Origin: Ga0077555 sp964500805
Lineage (GTDB): Bacteria > Pseudomonadota > Alphaproteobacteria > Rhizobiales > Hyphomicrobiaceae
Direction of reading: 5' to 3'
Length of the DNA: 64,000 nucleotides
Assembly: GCA_964500805.1 (NCBI GenBank)
Contig: CAZCQH010000003.1
Location: 124,001-188,000, forward strand
In this document: one piece after another, positions 36,201 through 44,979 of the stretch
Numbering within the stretch: position 1 is the stretch's first letter
Layout: each line of letters starts with the position of its first letter
Program-made: the position numbers and the translations under genes
The notes under the pieces: model-generated
Database searches by the model: none
What the model saw: only the letters and a program-made list of their open reading frames with translations
Told to the model about the DNA's origin: nothing

Positions 36201-37175
36201 ATGCAGTTCACGACGCTCGGCAAGACGGGCCTCAAGGTGTCCGTGGCGGGGCTCGGATGCGGCGGTAACAGCCGCATTGGCCTCGGCACGGGAAAGAGCG
36301 AGGCGGAGTCGATTGCGCTCGTCCGTGCGGCGCTCGATCTCGGGGTGAACTATTTCGACACCGCGGCGCTCTACGGTACTGAGCCGATCCTGGGTCGCGC
36401 CATCCGGCCGGGTGAGCGGGCGAATGTCGTCATCTCGACCAAGGCCCACATCCACAGCGGCGAGCGCAAGGGCTCAGGCGTGCTTCCGGCAGCCGGCGTC
36501 GTCGCTTCTCTCGAGCGATCACTCAAGCAACTCAACACCGATTACGTGGATGTGTTCCTGCTGCATGGCGTGGTGCCGGCGCAACTCGATCCAGCGCGCT
36601 CCGAGATCGTGCCGACGCTGCTCAAGGAGAAGGCGAAGGGCAAGTTCCGTCATCTCGGCATCACGGAGACGGCGTCGCGCGATGCCGAGCACACTATGCT
36701 CGATCGGGCGCTCGAGGACCCGAATTTCGAGGTGATGATGCTGGCGTTCCACATGATGCACCAGAACGCGCGGCGCATCGTCTTTCCTAGATCTCAGGCT
36801 CGTGGCGTCGGCACGCTGCTGATGTTCGTCGTGCGCAACATCTTCTCGAAGCCTGATGTGCTGGCGGCGGAGTTCCGCGCGCTGGCCGAGGCGGGAAAGA
36901 TCTCAGCCGAGGCGGCCAAGGATCCGCTCGGGTTTCTCGTCCATGCCGGCGGTGCGGAAAGCATCGTCGATGCGGCCTACCGGTTCGTGCGCCATGAGCC
37001 GGGCGTCGATATTGTGCTGTTCGGGACGAGCAGCATTGCGCACCTGAAGTCGAATGTGGCGTCGATCCTGCGGCCACCGCTACCCGCCGCCGACCATGCG
37101 CAGCTCAATTCGATCTTCGGTAACTTGGTCGGCGTCGGCCTCGATCTGCCGGACTACATCAAGGCGAAGGGTTGA
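36201..37175 (+). CDS. aldo/keto reductase
   Basis: NAD(P)H-dependent TIM-barrel reductase of 324 residues. The tetrad positions are seen as Asp and Tyr in NYFDTAALYG, Lys in VISTKAH, and His in VFLLHGV. The C-terminal half (SIVDAAYRFVRHEPGVDIVLFGTSS) carries the cofactor site. Substrate unknown. Divergent from the enoyl-CoA hydratase and convergent with mutM. GGGGG precedes the ATG. Confidence 0.92.
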   Translation: MQFTTLGKTGLKVSVAGLGCGGNSRIGLGTGKSEAESIALVRAALDLGVNYFDTAALYGTEPILGRAIRPGERANVVISTKAHIHSGERKGSGVLPAAGVVASLERSLKQLNTDYVDVFLLHGVVPAQLDPARSEIVPTLLKEKAKGKFRHLGITETASRDAEHTMLDRALEDPNFEVMMLAFHMMHQNARRIVFPRSQARGVGTLLMFVVRNIFSKPDVLAAEFRALAEAGKISAEAAKDPLGFLVHAGGAESIVDAAYRFVRHEPGVDIVLFGTSSIAHLKSNVASILRPPLPAADHAQLNSIFGNLVGVGLDLPDYIKAKG

Positions 37176-37300
37176 GGCGCGTTGCACGGCGTAAGATGCA
37201 GCGTCTCACGCGCGAAATCGTGCGGTGTTATCCAGAGGATCCTGGCTTCAGCCTGGCACCGCAAGCACCGCCTCGCGACCGCGACTGAGCGACGACGAGT

Positions 37301-38314
37301 TCACCGCTGGCATTTGGGGCAATGGAAGGTGGAACGCCCCGCCTGCACGATGCGCCTGATGATACCGGCGCAGCCGCCGCGGGTGCACGGTTCACCCTCA
37401 CGGCCGTAGACCGAGAACGTGTGCTGGAAGTAGCCGAGCGAGCCGTCGGTGTGGCGGTAATCGCGCAAGGTCGAGCCGCCGGCGTCGATCGCCTTTTCCA
37501 GCACAGCCCTGATGTGTGGCAGCAGCGCATGAGTGCGATCGTTCGGCTTGCCGCCTTTCTTCGCGAGCACGCTCGCCGCGCGATTGGGATTGAGCTTGGC
37601 GCGGAACAGCGCTTCACAGACGTAGATGTTGCCAAGCCCCGCGATGATGCGCTGATCGAGCAGGAACGCCTTGAGATCCGAGCGGCGGCCTTCGGCCATG
37701 CGCGCGATGTAATCGGCGGTGAGATCCGGGCCGAGCGGCTCGACGCCAAGGTCCTTGAAGTGAGGATGCGTCGCGATCTCGTTGTGGCCGACGAGGCTCA
37801 TGTAGCCGAAGCGACGCGCATCGTTGTAGGTGACCGTCGCACCGCCCTCCATGCGGAAGACGACGTGGTCGTGTGTCGGATCGTGCCCGGCGTCGTAGGT
37901 GAACTCACCAAGCTGGATTGCGGTCGGAGAACTCGAGGTCAGACCCCCGACGGGACTCGGGGTCAGACCCCCGACGTCCGGCGCCGCGGCTTTACTTGAA
38001 GCGTTCCAGGTCGGGGGTCTGAACCCTGTTGGCATCGGGGGTCTGCCCCCTGACCCTGCTGGCAATTCGATCGAGAAGCGGCCGGTCATGCCGAGATGCA
38101 TGGCGAGGATCTCGCCCTTGTCCAGCACGGCCATCAGGTATTTGGCGCGCCGCTCAATCCGCTCGATCCGCCGCCCGGTAAGGCGCTCCGCGAAATTCTC
38201 CGGAAACGGAAAGCGCAAATCGGCGCGGCGTTGATCGAGACCGACGATACGGCGGCCGGCCATCACCGGCTCCAGGCCGCGGCGGACGGTTTCGACTTCG
38301 GGCAGCTCGGGCAT
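37301..38314 (-). CDS. mutM: formamidopyrimidine-DNA glycosylase with an in-frame repeat insert
   Basis: Base-excision repair glycosylase for 8-oxoguanine and formamidopyrimidines. The catalytic N terminus is exact, MPELPEVETVRRG (Pro2, Glu3); the helix-two-turn-helix shows LLDQRIIAGLGNIYVCEALF and the C-terminal zinc finger CTRGGC ... CPKC is complete. At 337 residues it is longer than the usual 270-295. The excess is about residues 87-132, a Pro/Gly/Ser-rich stretch encoded by palindromic repeats at 37931-38055, set in the loop between HLGMTGRF and DHVVF. The reading frame is kept, so the enzyme is probably active. ATG 38314 is the only sensible start. Confidence 0.95.
   Translation of the reverse strand: MPELPEVETVRRGLEPVMAGRRIVGLDQRRADLRFPFPENFAERLTGRRIERIERRAKYLMAVLDKGEILAMHLGMTGRFSIELPAGSGGRPPMPTGFRPPTWNASSKAAAPDVGGLTPSPVGGLTSSSPTAIQLGEFTYDAGHDPTHDHVVFRMEGGATVTYNDARRFGYMSLVGHNEIATHPHFKDLGVEPLGPDLTADYIARMAEGRRSDLKAFLLDQRIIAGLGNIYVCEALFRAKLNPNRAASVLAKKGGKPNDRTHALLPHIRAVLEKAIDAGGSTLRDYRHTDGSLGYFQHTFSVYGREGEPCTRGGCAGIIRRIVQAGRSTFHCPKCQR
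37931..38055. repeat. palindromic REP/RPE-like element inside mutM
   Basis: Two direct copies of a 22-base unit (37931-37952 and 37955-37976; 21 of 22 identical) contain GGTCAGACCCCCGACG. After a 33-base spacer the complementary form GTCGGGGGTCTG appears twice (38010-38021 and about 38035-38046). The whole can fold into a large hairpin. It codes in frame for a low-complexity loop of MutM, in the manner of palindromic elements found inside Rickettsia proteins. No other copy was noticed in this window. Confidence 0.7.
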
Positions 38315-38337
38315 CGCGTGCCTCTCGGTTCCGGCCG

Positions 38338-40353
38338 TCAGAGCTGATAGGCGACGCGCATGCCCTGATCGATGGCCCGCATGGCATCGAGTTCGGCGGC
38401 TTCGTGCGCACCACCGATCAGGTGGCATACGACTCCCTGAGCGATGAGCGTGTCGTGGAGCGCGCGCTCGGGCTCCTGGCCGGCGCAAACGACGATCGTG
38501 TCGGCGGGGATCACTTTCTCCTCGGTGCCGACGGTGATGTGGAGGCCGGAATCATCGATCTTGCGGTAGATGGCGCCGGTCACCTGCTGCACGTTTCGCT
38601 TCGCGAGCATCAGGCGCAGGATCCAGCCGGTCGAAACGCCGAGACCGCGGCCCATGCGGCCAGGCTTTCGCTGCAGCATGACGATCTGGCGCTTCGGCGC
38701 GTCGCCCGCGGCTTTCTGCAGGCCACCGCGATCCGCATTGGCGGTATCGACGCCCCACTCGGCAAGGAAATGCTTCGGATCCATCGCGACGTCGGGCGGG
38801 GGCGAAGATAGGAACTCCGCGACGTCGAAACCGATGCCGCCGGCGCCCATGATGGCGACGCGCTGGCCCGCGCTCGCTTTGCCCGAGAGGATGTCGGCAT
38901 AGGAAACGCACTTCGGGTGATCGATGCCGGGAATGGCGGGCGTGCGCGGCGTGACGCCTGTTGCGATGACGACCTCGTCGAAACCCGCGAGATCGGCTGA
39001 TGTGGCGCGGGTCGAGAGCTTGAGCGTCACGCCGTGCTTGTCGATGAGGCGGCGCCAGTAGCGGATGGTCTCGTCGAACTCCTCCTTGCCGGGCACGTTG
39101 CGGGCAAGGGTAAGCTGGCCGCCGACACGCGGTTGAGATTCGAAAATCGTGACGCTGTGGCCTCGTTCGGCAGCCGTGGTGGCGCAGGCAAGGCCAGCCG
39201 GGCCGGCGCCGACGACAGCAACGCGCTTCTTCTTGCCAGGTAGCGGCTGATCGAACTCAAGCTCACGGCCAGCTTTCGGATTGACCAGGCAGCTCGCTAC
39301 GCGACCCGAGAAGATGTAGTCGAGGCACGCTTGGTTGCAGGCGATGCAGACGTTGATCTCGTTGGCGGCGCCGCTCTTCGCCTTGGCGATGAATTGAGGA
39401 TCGGCGAGCCAGGGCCGCGCCATGGAGACGAGATCGGCCTCGCCGGAAGCGAGGATGCGCTCGGCCACATCGGGCGTCGAAATGCGGTTCGAGGCGATGA
39501 CCGGGATCTTCACCGCATCTTTCAATCGGCGGGCCGCGAAGGTCCACACAGCGCGCGGCACCTTCTGCGCGATGGTCGGGACCCGCGCCTCATGCCAGCC
39601 GATGCCCTGGTTGATGATCGTCGCACCGGCGGCCTCCACGGCCTTGGCCTGGGCGATAATCTCATCCGCGGTAAGGCCACCTTCGACCAGATCAATGGAG
39701 GAGATCCGGTAGATGATGATGAAGTCGGCGCCGACCTTGGCACGCACGCGCTTCAGGATTTCGACTGGAAAACGGATGCGGTTCTCGAACGCGCCGCCCC
39801 AGTCGTCGGTCCGATCGTTGGTGCGCGGCGCCGTGAACTCGTTGATGAGATAGCCCTCGCTGCCCATGATCTCGACGCCGTCGTAACCGGCCTCGCGGGC
39901 GAGCGAAGCGCAGGTGGCATAGTCTTCGATCGTGCGCGCGATGTCGGCCTCGGTCATTCGGAGCGGCGCCTTTGGATTGATCGGTGAGGCCATGGTCGAC
40001 GGCGCGACAGAGGTGCCGTGGGTTGCGTAGCGGCCCGCGTGCAGAATCTGTAGTGCGATCTTCCCGCCGGCAGCGTGGACAGCGGCCGTTACCGGCTCGT
40101 GTTCATGGAGCTGCTCGCGCTTGTCGAGGACCGGTCCCTCCGGCTCGAGCAAGCCCTCTGCGTTGGGCGAGAAACCACCGGTCACGATCAGCGCCGCACC
40201 ACCCCGCGCCCGCTCGGCATAAAAGCGCGCAATGCGATCCCCCGCTCGGTCCAGGGTTTCGAGGCGGGTGTGCATGGAGCCCATGATGGCGCGGTTCTCC
40301 AGCCTCGTAAATCCGAGATCGAGGGAAGCAAGCAGGCGCGGAAACGAGGACAT
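38338..40353 (-). CDS. fadH: NADPH-dependent 2,4-dienoyl-CoA reductase (FadH type)
   Basis: Flavoenzyme that reduces 2,4-dienoyl-CoA during degradation of unsaturated fatty acids. The 671 residues match E. coli FadH in size: an N-terminal old-yellow-enzyme barrel (about 1-370; LQILHAGRYATHG, EFTAPRTNDRTDDWGG), four iron-sulfur cysteines in CIACNQACLDYIF ... VASCLVNP, and the FAD/NADPH domain (VAVVGAGPAGLACATTAAERG; VAIMGAGGIGFDVAEFL). ATG 40353 gives MSSFPRLLASLDLGFTRLEN. A TTG nine bases upstream with GGAG is an alternative. Ends 23 bases before mutM's start on the same strand. Confidence 0.95.
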   Translation of the reverse strand: MSSFPRLLASLDLGFTRLENRAIMGSMHTRLETLDRAGDRIARFYAERARGGAALIVTGGFSPNAEGLLEPEGPVLDKREQLHEHEPVTAAVHAAGGKIALQILHAGRYATHGTSVAPSTMASPINPKAPLRMTEADIARTIEDYATCASLAREAGYDGVEIMGSEGYLINEFTAPRTNDRTDDWGGAFENRIRFPVEILKRVRAKVGADFIIIYRISSIDLVEGGLTADEIIAQAKAVEAAGATIINQGIGWHEARVPTIAQKVPRAVWTFAARRLKDAVKIPVIASNRISTPDVAERILASGEADLVSMARPWLADPQFIAKAKSGAANEINVCIACNQACLDYIFSGRVASCLVNPKAGRELEFDQPLPGKKKRVAVVGAGPAGLACATTAAERGHSVTIFESQPRVGGQLTLARNVPGKEEFDETIRYWRRLIDKHGVTLKLSTRATSADLAGFDEVVIATGVTPRTPAIPGIDHPKCVSYADILSGKASAGQRVAIMGAGGIGFDVAEFLSSPPPDVAMDPKHFLAEWGVDTANADRGGLQKAAGDAPKRQIVMLQRKPGRMGRGLGVSTGWILRLMLAKRNVQQVTGAIYRKIDDSGLHITVGTEEKVIPADTIVVCAGQEPERALHDTLIAQGVVCHLIGGAHEAAELDAMRAIDQGMRVAYQL

Positions 40354-40887
40354 GCTGGGCAAGGGCGGTCTCCTGTGAGCGTGATTGCCTAGCATGGGCG
40401 CACGCGGCGCGGAACCGACACAGCATCAGCACCTGCGGTGCAGTTGCGTGCGCATTCCGTCGATTGCGATCCACTCGATCGATAAACGTGAGCGGCCGTC
40501 TGGCGGCGGCTGTCGCGCACCGTGCCGTGCGCCCCAGCCAGCCGCCGCCCATTGTCTCGCAGCCGGCCCCGAGGGGAGGGAGAAGCTGGCCGGCTGCGAG
40601 GCATTGTGTTGTGGTTCTGACGCTGTTCCGGCTCCCGCGAGCAGTTTCGTCGAACCGGGGCTGACATGTGCCGCTGTCGCCCGGGCGATTACGCGCGCAA
40701 GCAGCAGGCGACAGCGGCACAATTCCTTGAAAGTCTCGCTGAGAATGCAACCCGGCATCTTTCAGTGGCAGGGTGCTCAGAACTCGAGCGGCGGTAGAGT
40801 GATGGCATTGGTTGTGGGCGCAGGCGTCTATTGCTCGGTCATTGGTGAGAACGAGGCGCCGGTGTGCGATCGAAGTCACGCAATCTG

Positions 40888-40958
40888 GGCTGGCTGGAGG
40901 ACTCGAACCTCCCGTCTCTCGCTCAAGCGGTGAGTGCGACCCATGAGCTAAGCCAGCC
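40888..40958 (-). pseudogene. tRNA-like sequence with degenerate anticodon arm
   Basis: The ends form a perfect eight-base acceptor-like stem (GGCTGGCT with AGCCAGCC), and the T arm GGAGG-TTCGAGT-CCTCC is exact. The part before the T arm is three to four bases short for a class I tRNA, the D arm does not close, and the best anticodon stem (CTCAC/GCGAG) has a mismatch with a loop lacking the U before the anticodon. No encoded CCA in register. I read it as a decayed tRNA gene or a tRNA-mimicking relic. Confidence 0.5.
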
Positions 40959-41256
40959 CCAATATGCGCTTGCGGCATTTCCGCCGCACGATAATTCAGC
41001 ACCAATGAGATGGTGCAAAATAACAGTACCCGTGATAATGGGGAGATTATCTCAGGCGTAATAAATTGCGGCGCCGATATGCATGGGGCAGCTCTCGCCA
41101 GAAGATTTTGGCAAACGAAAACCCCGCGCAAAACAGCACGGCGAAACAAAATGGTTCGGATCCCCTGGTGAAAATGCGAGCACCAGCAAGTGCGCTCCAC
41201 ATCCTGGGCGGCGGCATCCGAACAGACGTCACGATGTCAAAGAGCGTCAACACGCA

Positions 41257-41274
41257 TCCCCTTAAAAAAGGGGA
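41257..41274. repeat. short inverted repeat
   Basis: TCCCCTT and AAGGGGA enclose a four-A loop. It may be a hairpin terminator relic in the gene-poor region; no gene end is near. Confidence 0.3.
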
Positions 41275-41651
41275 GCACCACGGCCACGTTCACAGCGTCC
41301 GCTTCGACGAGAGGAAAAGACGATATCGAACGTGCTGAGGCGGACGGCGGGCAGCGAGATGCCAGCAGCCGCTGCTTGGCGCACGGGCGCCCAGAGCACG
41401 GCAGTCTCGGTGAATTTGCTAGTCGTTCAGGCCATCTTTTCCTCCTGCCTTAGTGGCGGAGGGCTGGCCCTTCGCCGGTCAATCCAAAAGCCACTTGCTG
41501 CAATTCCAGCGTTTCTCGATGGTGGCCCGAACAAGCGAGACCCGCTGATCGCACATGAACGTGCCGACACGGCGGGCGCCCGGTCGATACGACCGAGCGG
41601 CGGCGGTGCTAAGCACGGTGGCGATATGTGATGCAGGAAGCATCGGGGTCC

Positions 41652-41765
41652 TCAGTTTGCAGGCGGCAAAAAGCCGGCTGCTTGAATATGCGCTTTCTCC
41701 ATCAGCGGCACGAGAAAGTCAAGCGCATTCGCAGTCGATTTTCTGGTTCGCATATTTTTCGTCAT
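41652..41765 (-). CDS. possible 37-residue protein
   Basis: A short frame beginning MTKNMRTRKSTANALDF and ending HIQAAGFLPPAN. It is less GC-rich than its neighbours and has a purine-rich AGAGAAACC leader but no strong Shine-Dalgarno sequence. I do not recognise it; it may be a fragment left by insertion or a chance frame. Confidence 0.2.
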   Translation of the reverse strand: MTKNMRTRKSTANALDFLVPLMEKAHIQAAGFLPPAN

Positions 41766-41902
41766 GACTTTTGGTTTCTCTCTTTGTGATCTGGATACGA
41801 CTGAGAATGCGTGGATGAGAAAAGCGGTACTCTGTGCTCGCGCGCTCACGGAATTCGTTTCGCGTGTGCCGACGAGCCAATGCGGGGCCAGCGCCAAGCG
41901 TC

Positions 41903-42933
41903 CCTGTCCCGTTAGCTCAGGCGAGGGCCGGTGCGGTTGACTGAAAGTGTCTGTAGGGCCGCGTTTTGTCGATGAGGCGGCGCATGGTGAGCGGCGGTTT
42001 GGCGGCGACGCTTTCGATGACGCGGGCAGCGATGCGAGCGACGCCGTCGGTCTTGCGGCGGTTGTGGCGGAAGGCGAATTCGTCGAGGTAGGCCTGCAGG
42101 TGTTTCGGCTTCACGGCGCCGGCGTGCGTGCCGATGAGCCAGCGCTTCAGCAGCGAGATCGTCCAGTGGCAGGCCTGAACGGCATCGGCCTCGCGTTTCT
42201 GGGCTTTGGTCTGGATGATGGCGTCGTGCGCGCGTTCGCCGAGGCTCGCCTCATTGTAGCCGGCGTGGCCATCGCTCGTGACATGAGCGTCGGCCGCGAC
42301 CTCGCCGTCGGCGAAATGCTTGCAAGCTGCGGTATCATTGTTGTCGGCGTGGGCGAGGCGCACGCGGCCGTTGGCCTCGGCCGCCACCAGGACGAGTTGC
42401 TTGTTTGGGCCGCCTTTTCCGCCCACCAGCGCCTCGTCCATCTCGACGAAAGGGCCGAGCGGCTCGCTGTCCGAGCGAACCATCGCGGCGCGCAATTTGT
42501 GCAGCCAGCTCCATGCCGTCTTGTAGGAGCCGAACCCCATGAGGCGCTGGAAATCCTTACCCGAGATGCCCGTGCGCCGCGTCGAGATCTCGAAGATGGC
42601 GCGAAACCACATCTTGAAGGGCTTTCTCGTCTTCTCGAGCAACGTGCCCGACGTGAGGCTCGTCTGATGACCGCAATCGGCGCATTCGAACAGGAAGCCG
42701 CCGCGCTCCGTCCACACCCGCGTCGAGTGGCACCGCGCGCACGCTGGCTTGCCGCCCCACCGCACCGCGATCCAATAGTCGCGACAGTCCTCCTCGGTCC
42801 GGAACCGCTCCTCGAACTCGAGCGCCGTCTTCGGGAAATCACGCCACAAGCGGTTGTGGTTCTCGTTCGCCATGGCCCACCTCCTGGGTGAGCCTCACAT
42901 ACGACACGATTGTGCCGGAACTAGGGGGACAGG
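41903..42933 (-). mobile_element. IS1595-family insertion sequence
   Basis: An element of about 1.03 kb with one intact transposase gene. Imperfect terminal inverted repeats are visible: CCTGTCCCGTTAGCTC from 41903 inward and CCTGTCCCCCTAGTTC read inward from 42933, 13 of 16 matching. The eight bases flanking each end do not match, so no target duplication is seen; either my ends are off by a few bases or the insertion is old or rearranged. Confidence 0.75.
41917..42873 (-). CDS. IS1595-family transposase
   Basis: Transposase of 318 residues with an N-terminal zinc ribbon (CARCHS ... CADCGHQTS, about residues 46-72) and the ISXO2-like catalytic domain. FVEMDEALVGGKGG holds the first acidic residue, HVTSDGHAGYNEA the second, and the C-terminal HWTISLLKRWLIGTHAG and LDEFAFRHNRR complete the family pattern. 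The frame is uninterrupted, so it may still be active. ATG 42873 follows a GGAGGTGG leader. Confidence 0.93.
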   Translation of the reverse strand: MANENHNRLWRDFPKTALEFEERFRTEEDCRDYWIAVRWGGKPACARCHSTRVWTERGGFLFECADCGHQTSLTSGTLLEKTRKPFKMWFRAIFEISTRRTGISGKDFQRLMGFGSYKTAWSWLHKLRAAMVRSDSEPLGPFVEMDEALVGGKGGPNKQLVLVAAEANGRVRLAHADNNDTAACKHFADGEVAADAHVTSDGHAGYNEASLGERAHDAIIQTKAQKREADAVQACHWTISLLKRWLIGTHAGAVKPKHLQAYLDEFAFRHNRRKTDGVARIAARVIESVAAKPPLTMRRLIDKTRPYRHFQSTAPALA

Positions 42934-43208
42934 CATGTGGGCGAAGGGCAGTTATCGCCAAAACGTATCCCGCTGATAGATATAGGGAAAATGTGAGATC
43001 CACCATCGAGACCGCTATTCATCCGTGCTCGGCTGAGCGCTAATCCGCCCGAAACTGCGCAAATCGCACATCCTGTCCAGAATAATTGTCGCGCGACGCT
43101 TCGGGCCGGACCATCTTGCAGGCCCTGACCGCCTTGCTTGCGCTCACTGCAGAACGCCGCAAGTCGGCCGCCGGCGCAGGGCATCGGGCCGGAGACGCCG
43201 AACGGAGC
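42934..43208. other. intergenic stretch between the IS and murA
   Basis: About 275 bases downstream of murA and outside the IS end. I see no gene; the frames are short and unlike proteins. Confidence 0.4.
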
Positions 43209-44498
43209 CTACCCCGTCAACCGCTCGATGCTGGCACCGCAGCGCGAGAGCTTCTCCTCCAGCCGCTCGAAGCCGCGGTCGAGATGGTAGACGCGGTTGA
43301 TCATCGTTTCGCCCTCGGCCATCAGTCCGGCGATGACCAGAGACACCGAGGCTCTCAGGTCTGTTGCCATCACCGGCGCGCCCTTCAGCGCTTTCACACC
43401 GCGAATCGTCGCCGTATCGCCGTGCAGCTGAATGTCGGCACCGAGCCGAGCCAGCTCCTGTACGTGCATGAAGCGGTTTTCGAAGATCGTCTCGCGAATG
43501 ACGCTCGTGCCCGTGGCGCGCGTCATGAGCGCCATGAGCTGCGCTTGTAGATCGGTCGGGAAGCCCGGGAACGGCTGCGTCTCGATGGAAATGGGCTCGA
43601 TCCCGCCGCCGTTGCGCGAGATGCGCACGCCGCCGTCGACCGGCTCGACTTTGGTGCCGGTGCGGGCGAGCGTGGTCAGAGCCGTCTCGAGCAGCTCGAC
43701 CTGGGCGCCTTCGAGCACGACGTCGCCGCCGGTCGCCGCTACCGCGCAGGCGAAAGTGCCCGTCTCGATGCGATCCGGCAGCACGGTGTGGGTTGCGCCT
43801 TCGAGGCGATCGCGGCCCTGGATGCGCAAGGTCGACGTTCCAATGCCCTCGATTTCGGCCCCCATGCGCATCAGGCAGCGGGCGACGTCGCCGACCTCGG
43901 GCTCGCGGGCGGCATTCTCGATCAGGGTCTCGCCGCGGGCCAGCGCTGCCGCGAGGAGCACGTTGTGCGTCGCGCCGACTGACACCTTCGGGAAGATGAT
44001 GCGCGCGCCCTTCAGCCGCTTCGGCGCCTTGGCGACGACGTAACCGGCGTCAATGTCGATCTCGGCGCCGAGCGCCTTCAGACCCATCAAGTGAAGGTCA
44101 ACTGGCCGGGTGCCGATGGCGCAGCCGCCGGGAAGCGAAACGCGCGCCTCGCCCATGCGCGCCAGAATGGGACCCAAGACCCAGAAGCTTGCCCGCATGC
44201 GAGAGACCATCTCGTAGGGCGCGGTGGTGTCGACAATGTCACGTGCGGTGAAGTGGAAGGTCTCGCCCAGGTGCAGCGAGGGGCCCGCCCGCTTGCCCTC
44301 GATGGAATGGTCGACTCCGTGGTTCCGAAGGATGCGCGCCAGCAGGTTGACATCGGCCAGGTTGGGTACGTTTTTCAGGGTGAGCCGATCGGCAGTCAGC
44401 AGGCTGGCAATCATCAGCGGAAGAGCGGCGTTCTTGGCGCCGGAGATCTGTATGGTACCCTTCAGCGGCTGGCCGCCTGCAATCTTGATGCGGTCCAT
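43209..44498 (-). CDS. murA: UDP-N-acetylglucosamine 1-carboxyvinyltransferase
   Basis: First committed step of peptidoglycan synthesis, adding enolpyruvate to UDP-GlcNAc in the cytoplasm. The 429 residues give the complete EPSP-synthase fold: GAKNAALPLMIASLL with the catalytic Lys22, VSLPGGCAIGTRPVDLHL with the reactive Cys126 (the fosfomycin target is therefore present), and the late ATDLRASVSLVIAGLMAEGET. ATG 44498 has AGGAG upstream. A 59-residue basic protein gene lies 137 bases upstream on the same strand. Confidence 0.97.
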   Translation of the reverse strand: MDRIKIAGGQPLKGTIQISGAKNAALPLMIASLLTADRLTLKNVPNLADVNLLARILRNHGVDHSIEGKRAGPSLHLGETFHFTARDIVDTTAPYEMVSRMRASFWVLGPILARMGEARVSLPGGCAIGTRPVDLHLMGLKALGAEIDIDAGYVVAKAPKRLKGARIIFPKVSVGATHNVLLAAALARGETLIENAAREPEVGDVARCLMRMGAEIEGIGTSTLRIQGRDRLEGATHTVLPDRIETGTFACAVAATGGDVVLEGAQVELLETALTTLARTGTKVEPVDGGVRISRNGGGIEPISIETQPFPGFPTDLQAQLMALMTRATGTSVIRETIFENRFMHVQELARLGADIQLHGDTATIRGVKALKGAPVMATDLRASVSLVIAGLMAEGETMINRVYHLDRGFERLEEKLSRCGASIERLTG

Positions 44499-44635
44499 CG
44501 GATCTCCTCGGATGCTCCCCGGAGGCGGCGCTCGAGAACCTGATCCGCCCATTGTGACGGCCAGATGTCTCAGAATTCGCTGCGGAGCACAATGCGGAAG
44601 CCGGTCGCAGAGTTGCTTGATTGGGACCGGACAAT

Positions 44636-44815
44636 TCAGCGGTCAGCGTCGCTGCGATCTTGCTTCGCCGATTGGGACTGATTGTCGGTGGCCGCGATTG
44701 CCCGCTCGCGATCCTTGCGCCGCTTCAAGTTGGCGCGAAGTTGGGCCGCGAGCCTGTCACGACGGCCAGAGTCGCCCTTGGTTCCGCCACGGCGATCCTT
44801 GTCTGCTGCCTCCAT
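44636..44815 (-). CDS. small basic protein upstream of murA
   Basis: A 59-residue frame, highly charged, beginning MEAADKDRRGGTKGDSGRRD and containing LAAQLRANLKRRKDRERA. Small Arg/Lys-rich proteins with an L-x2-x-LRxNLKRRK stretch are often found beside murA in Hyphomicrobiales; I recall the pattern but not a named family. AGGGG lies 11 bases before the ATG. Possibly nucleic-acid- or ribosome-associated. Not certain to be expressed. Confidence 0.5.
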   Translation of the reverse strand: MEAADKDRRGGTKGDSGRRDRLAAQLRANLKRRKDRERAIAATDNQSQSAKQDRSDADR

Positions 44816-44979
44816 CGTCGGTTGGCCCCTCGCTGAGAATAAGCGGCAAGCTGGGCTCCCTGCCGCGACCCGCCATGCGCTGGATCCAAAGGTGCCGGCG
44901 TCGAATCGTCAACGTTAAAGAGAGAGGTCGCCGCACTTGTGACTGCTGCTCGACTCAGAAAGCTTGCCGCTGGCCCGCA

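Larger units (their letters stand above)
40354..41902. other. gene-poor, partly AT-rich region next to the insertion sequence
   Basis: About 1.5 kb without a convincing protein gene. Reading frames up to 365 codons exist but are Arg/Ser/Ala-rich without recognisable domains. It contains a tRNA-like sequence at 40888-40958, a seven-base-pair hairpin (CCCCTT/AAGGGG) at 41257-41274, and a possible 37-residue frame at 41652-41765. Sections near 40980-41080 and 41690-41830 are visibly less GC-rich than the surroundings. Together with the adjacent IS1595 element it looks like a site of past insertion and decay. Confidence 0.5.

Noticed and set aside
37931..38055. Reading the mutM repeat as a CRISPR array
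   Set aside because: Units are 22 bases, in two orientations with unequal short spacers and lie inside a coding sequence; no cas genes are present.
40385..41200. Reading frames of 182 codons (plus) and 365 codons (minus) behind fadH
   Set aside because: No recognisable domain, Shine-Dalgarno or plausible protein composition; the minus frame runs into the fadH start region out of frame.
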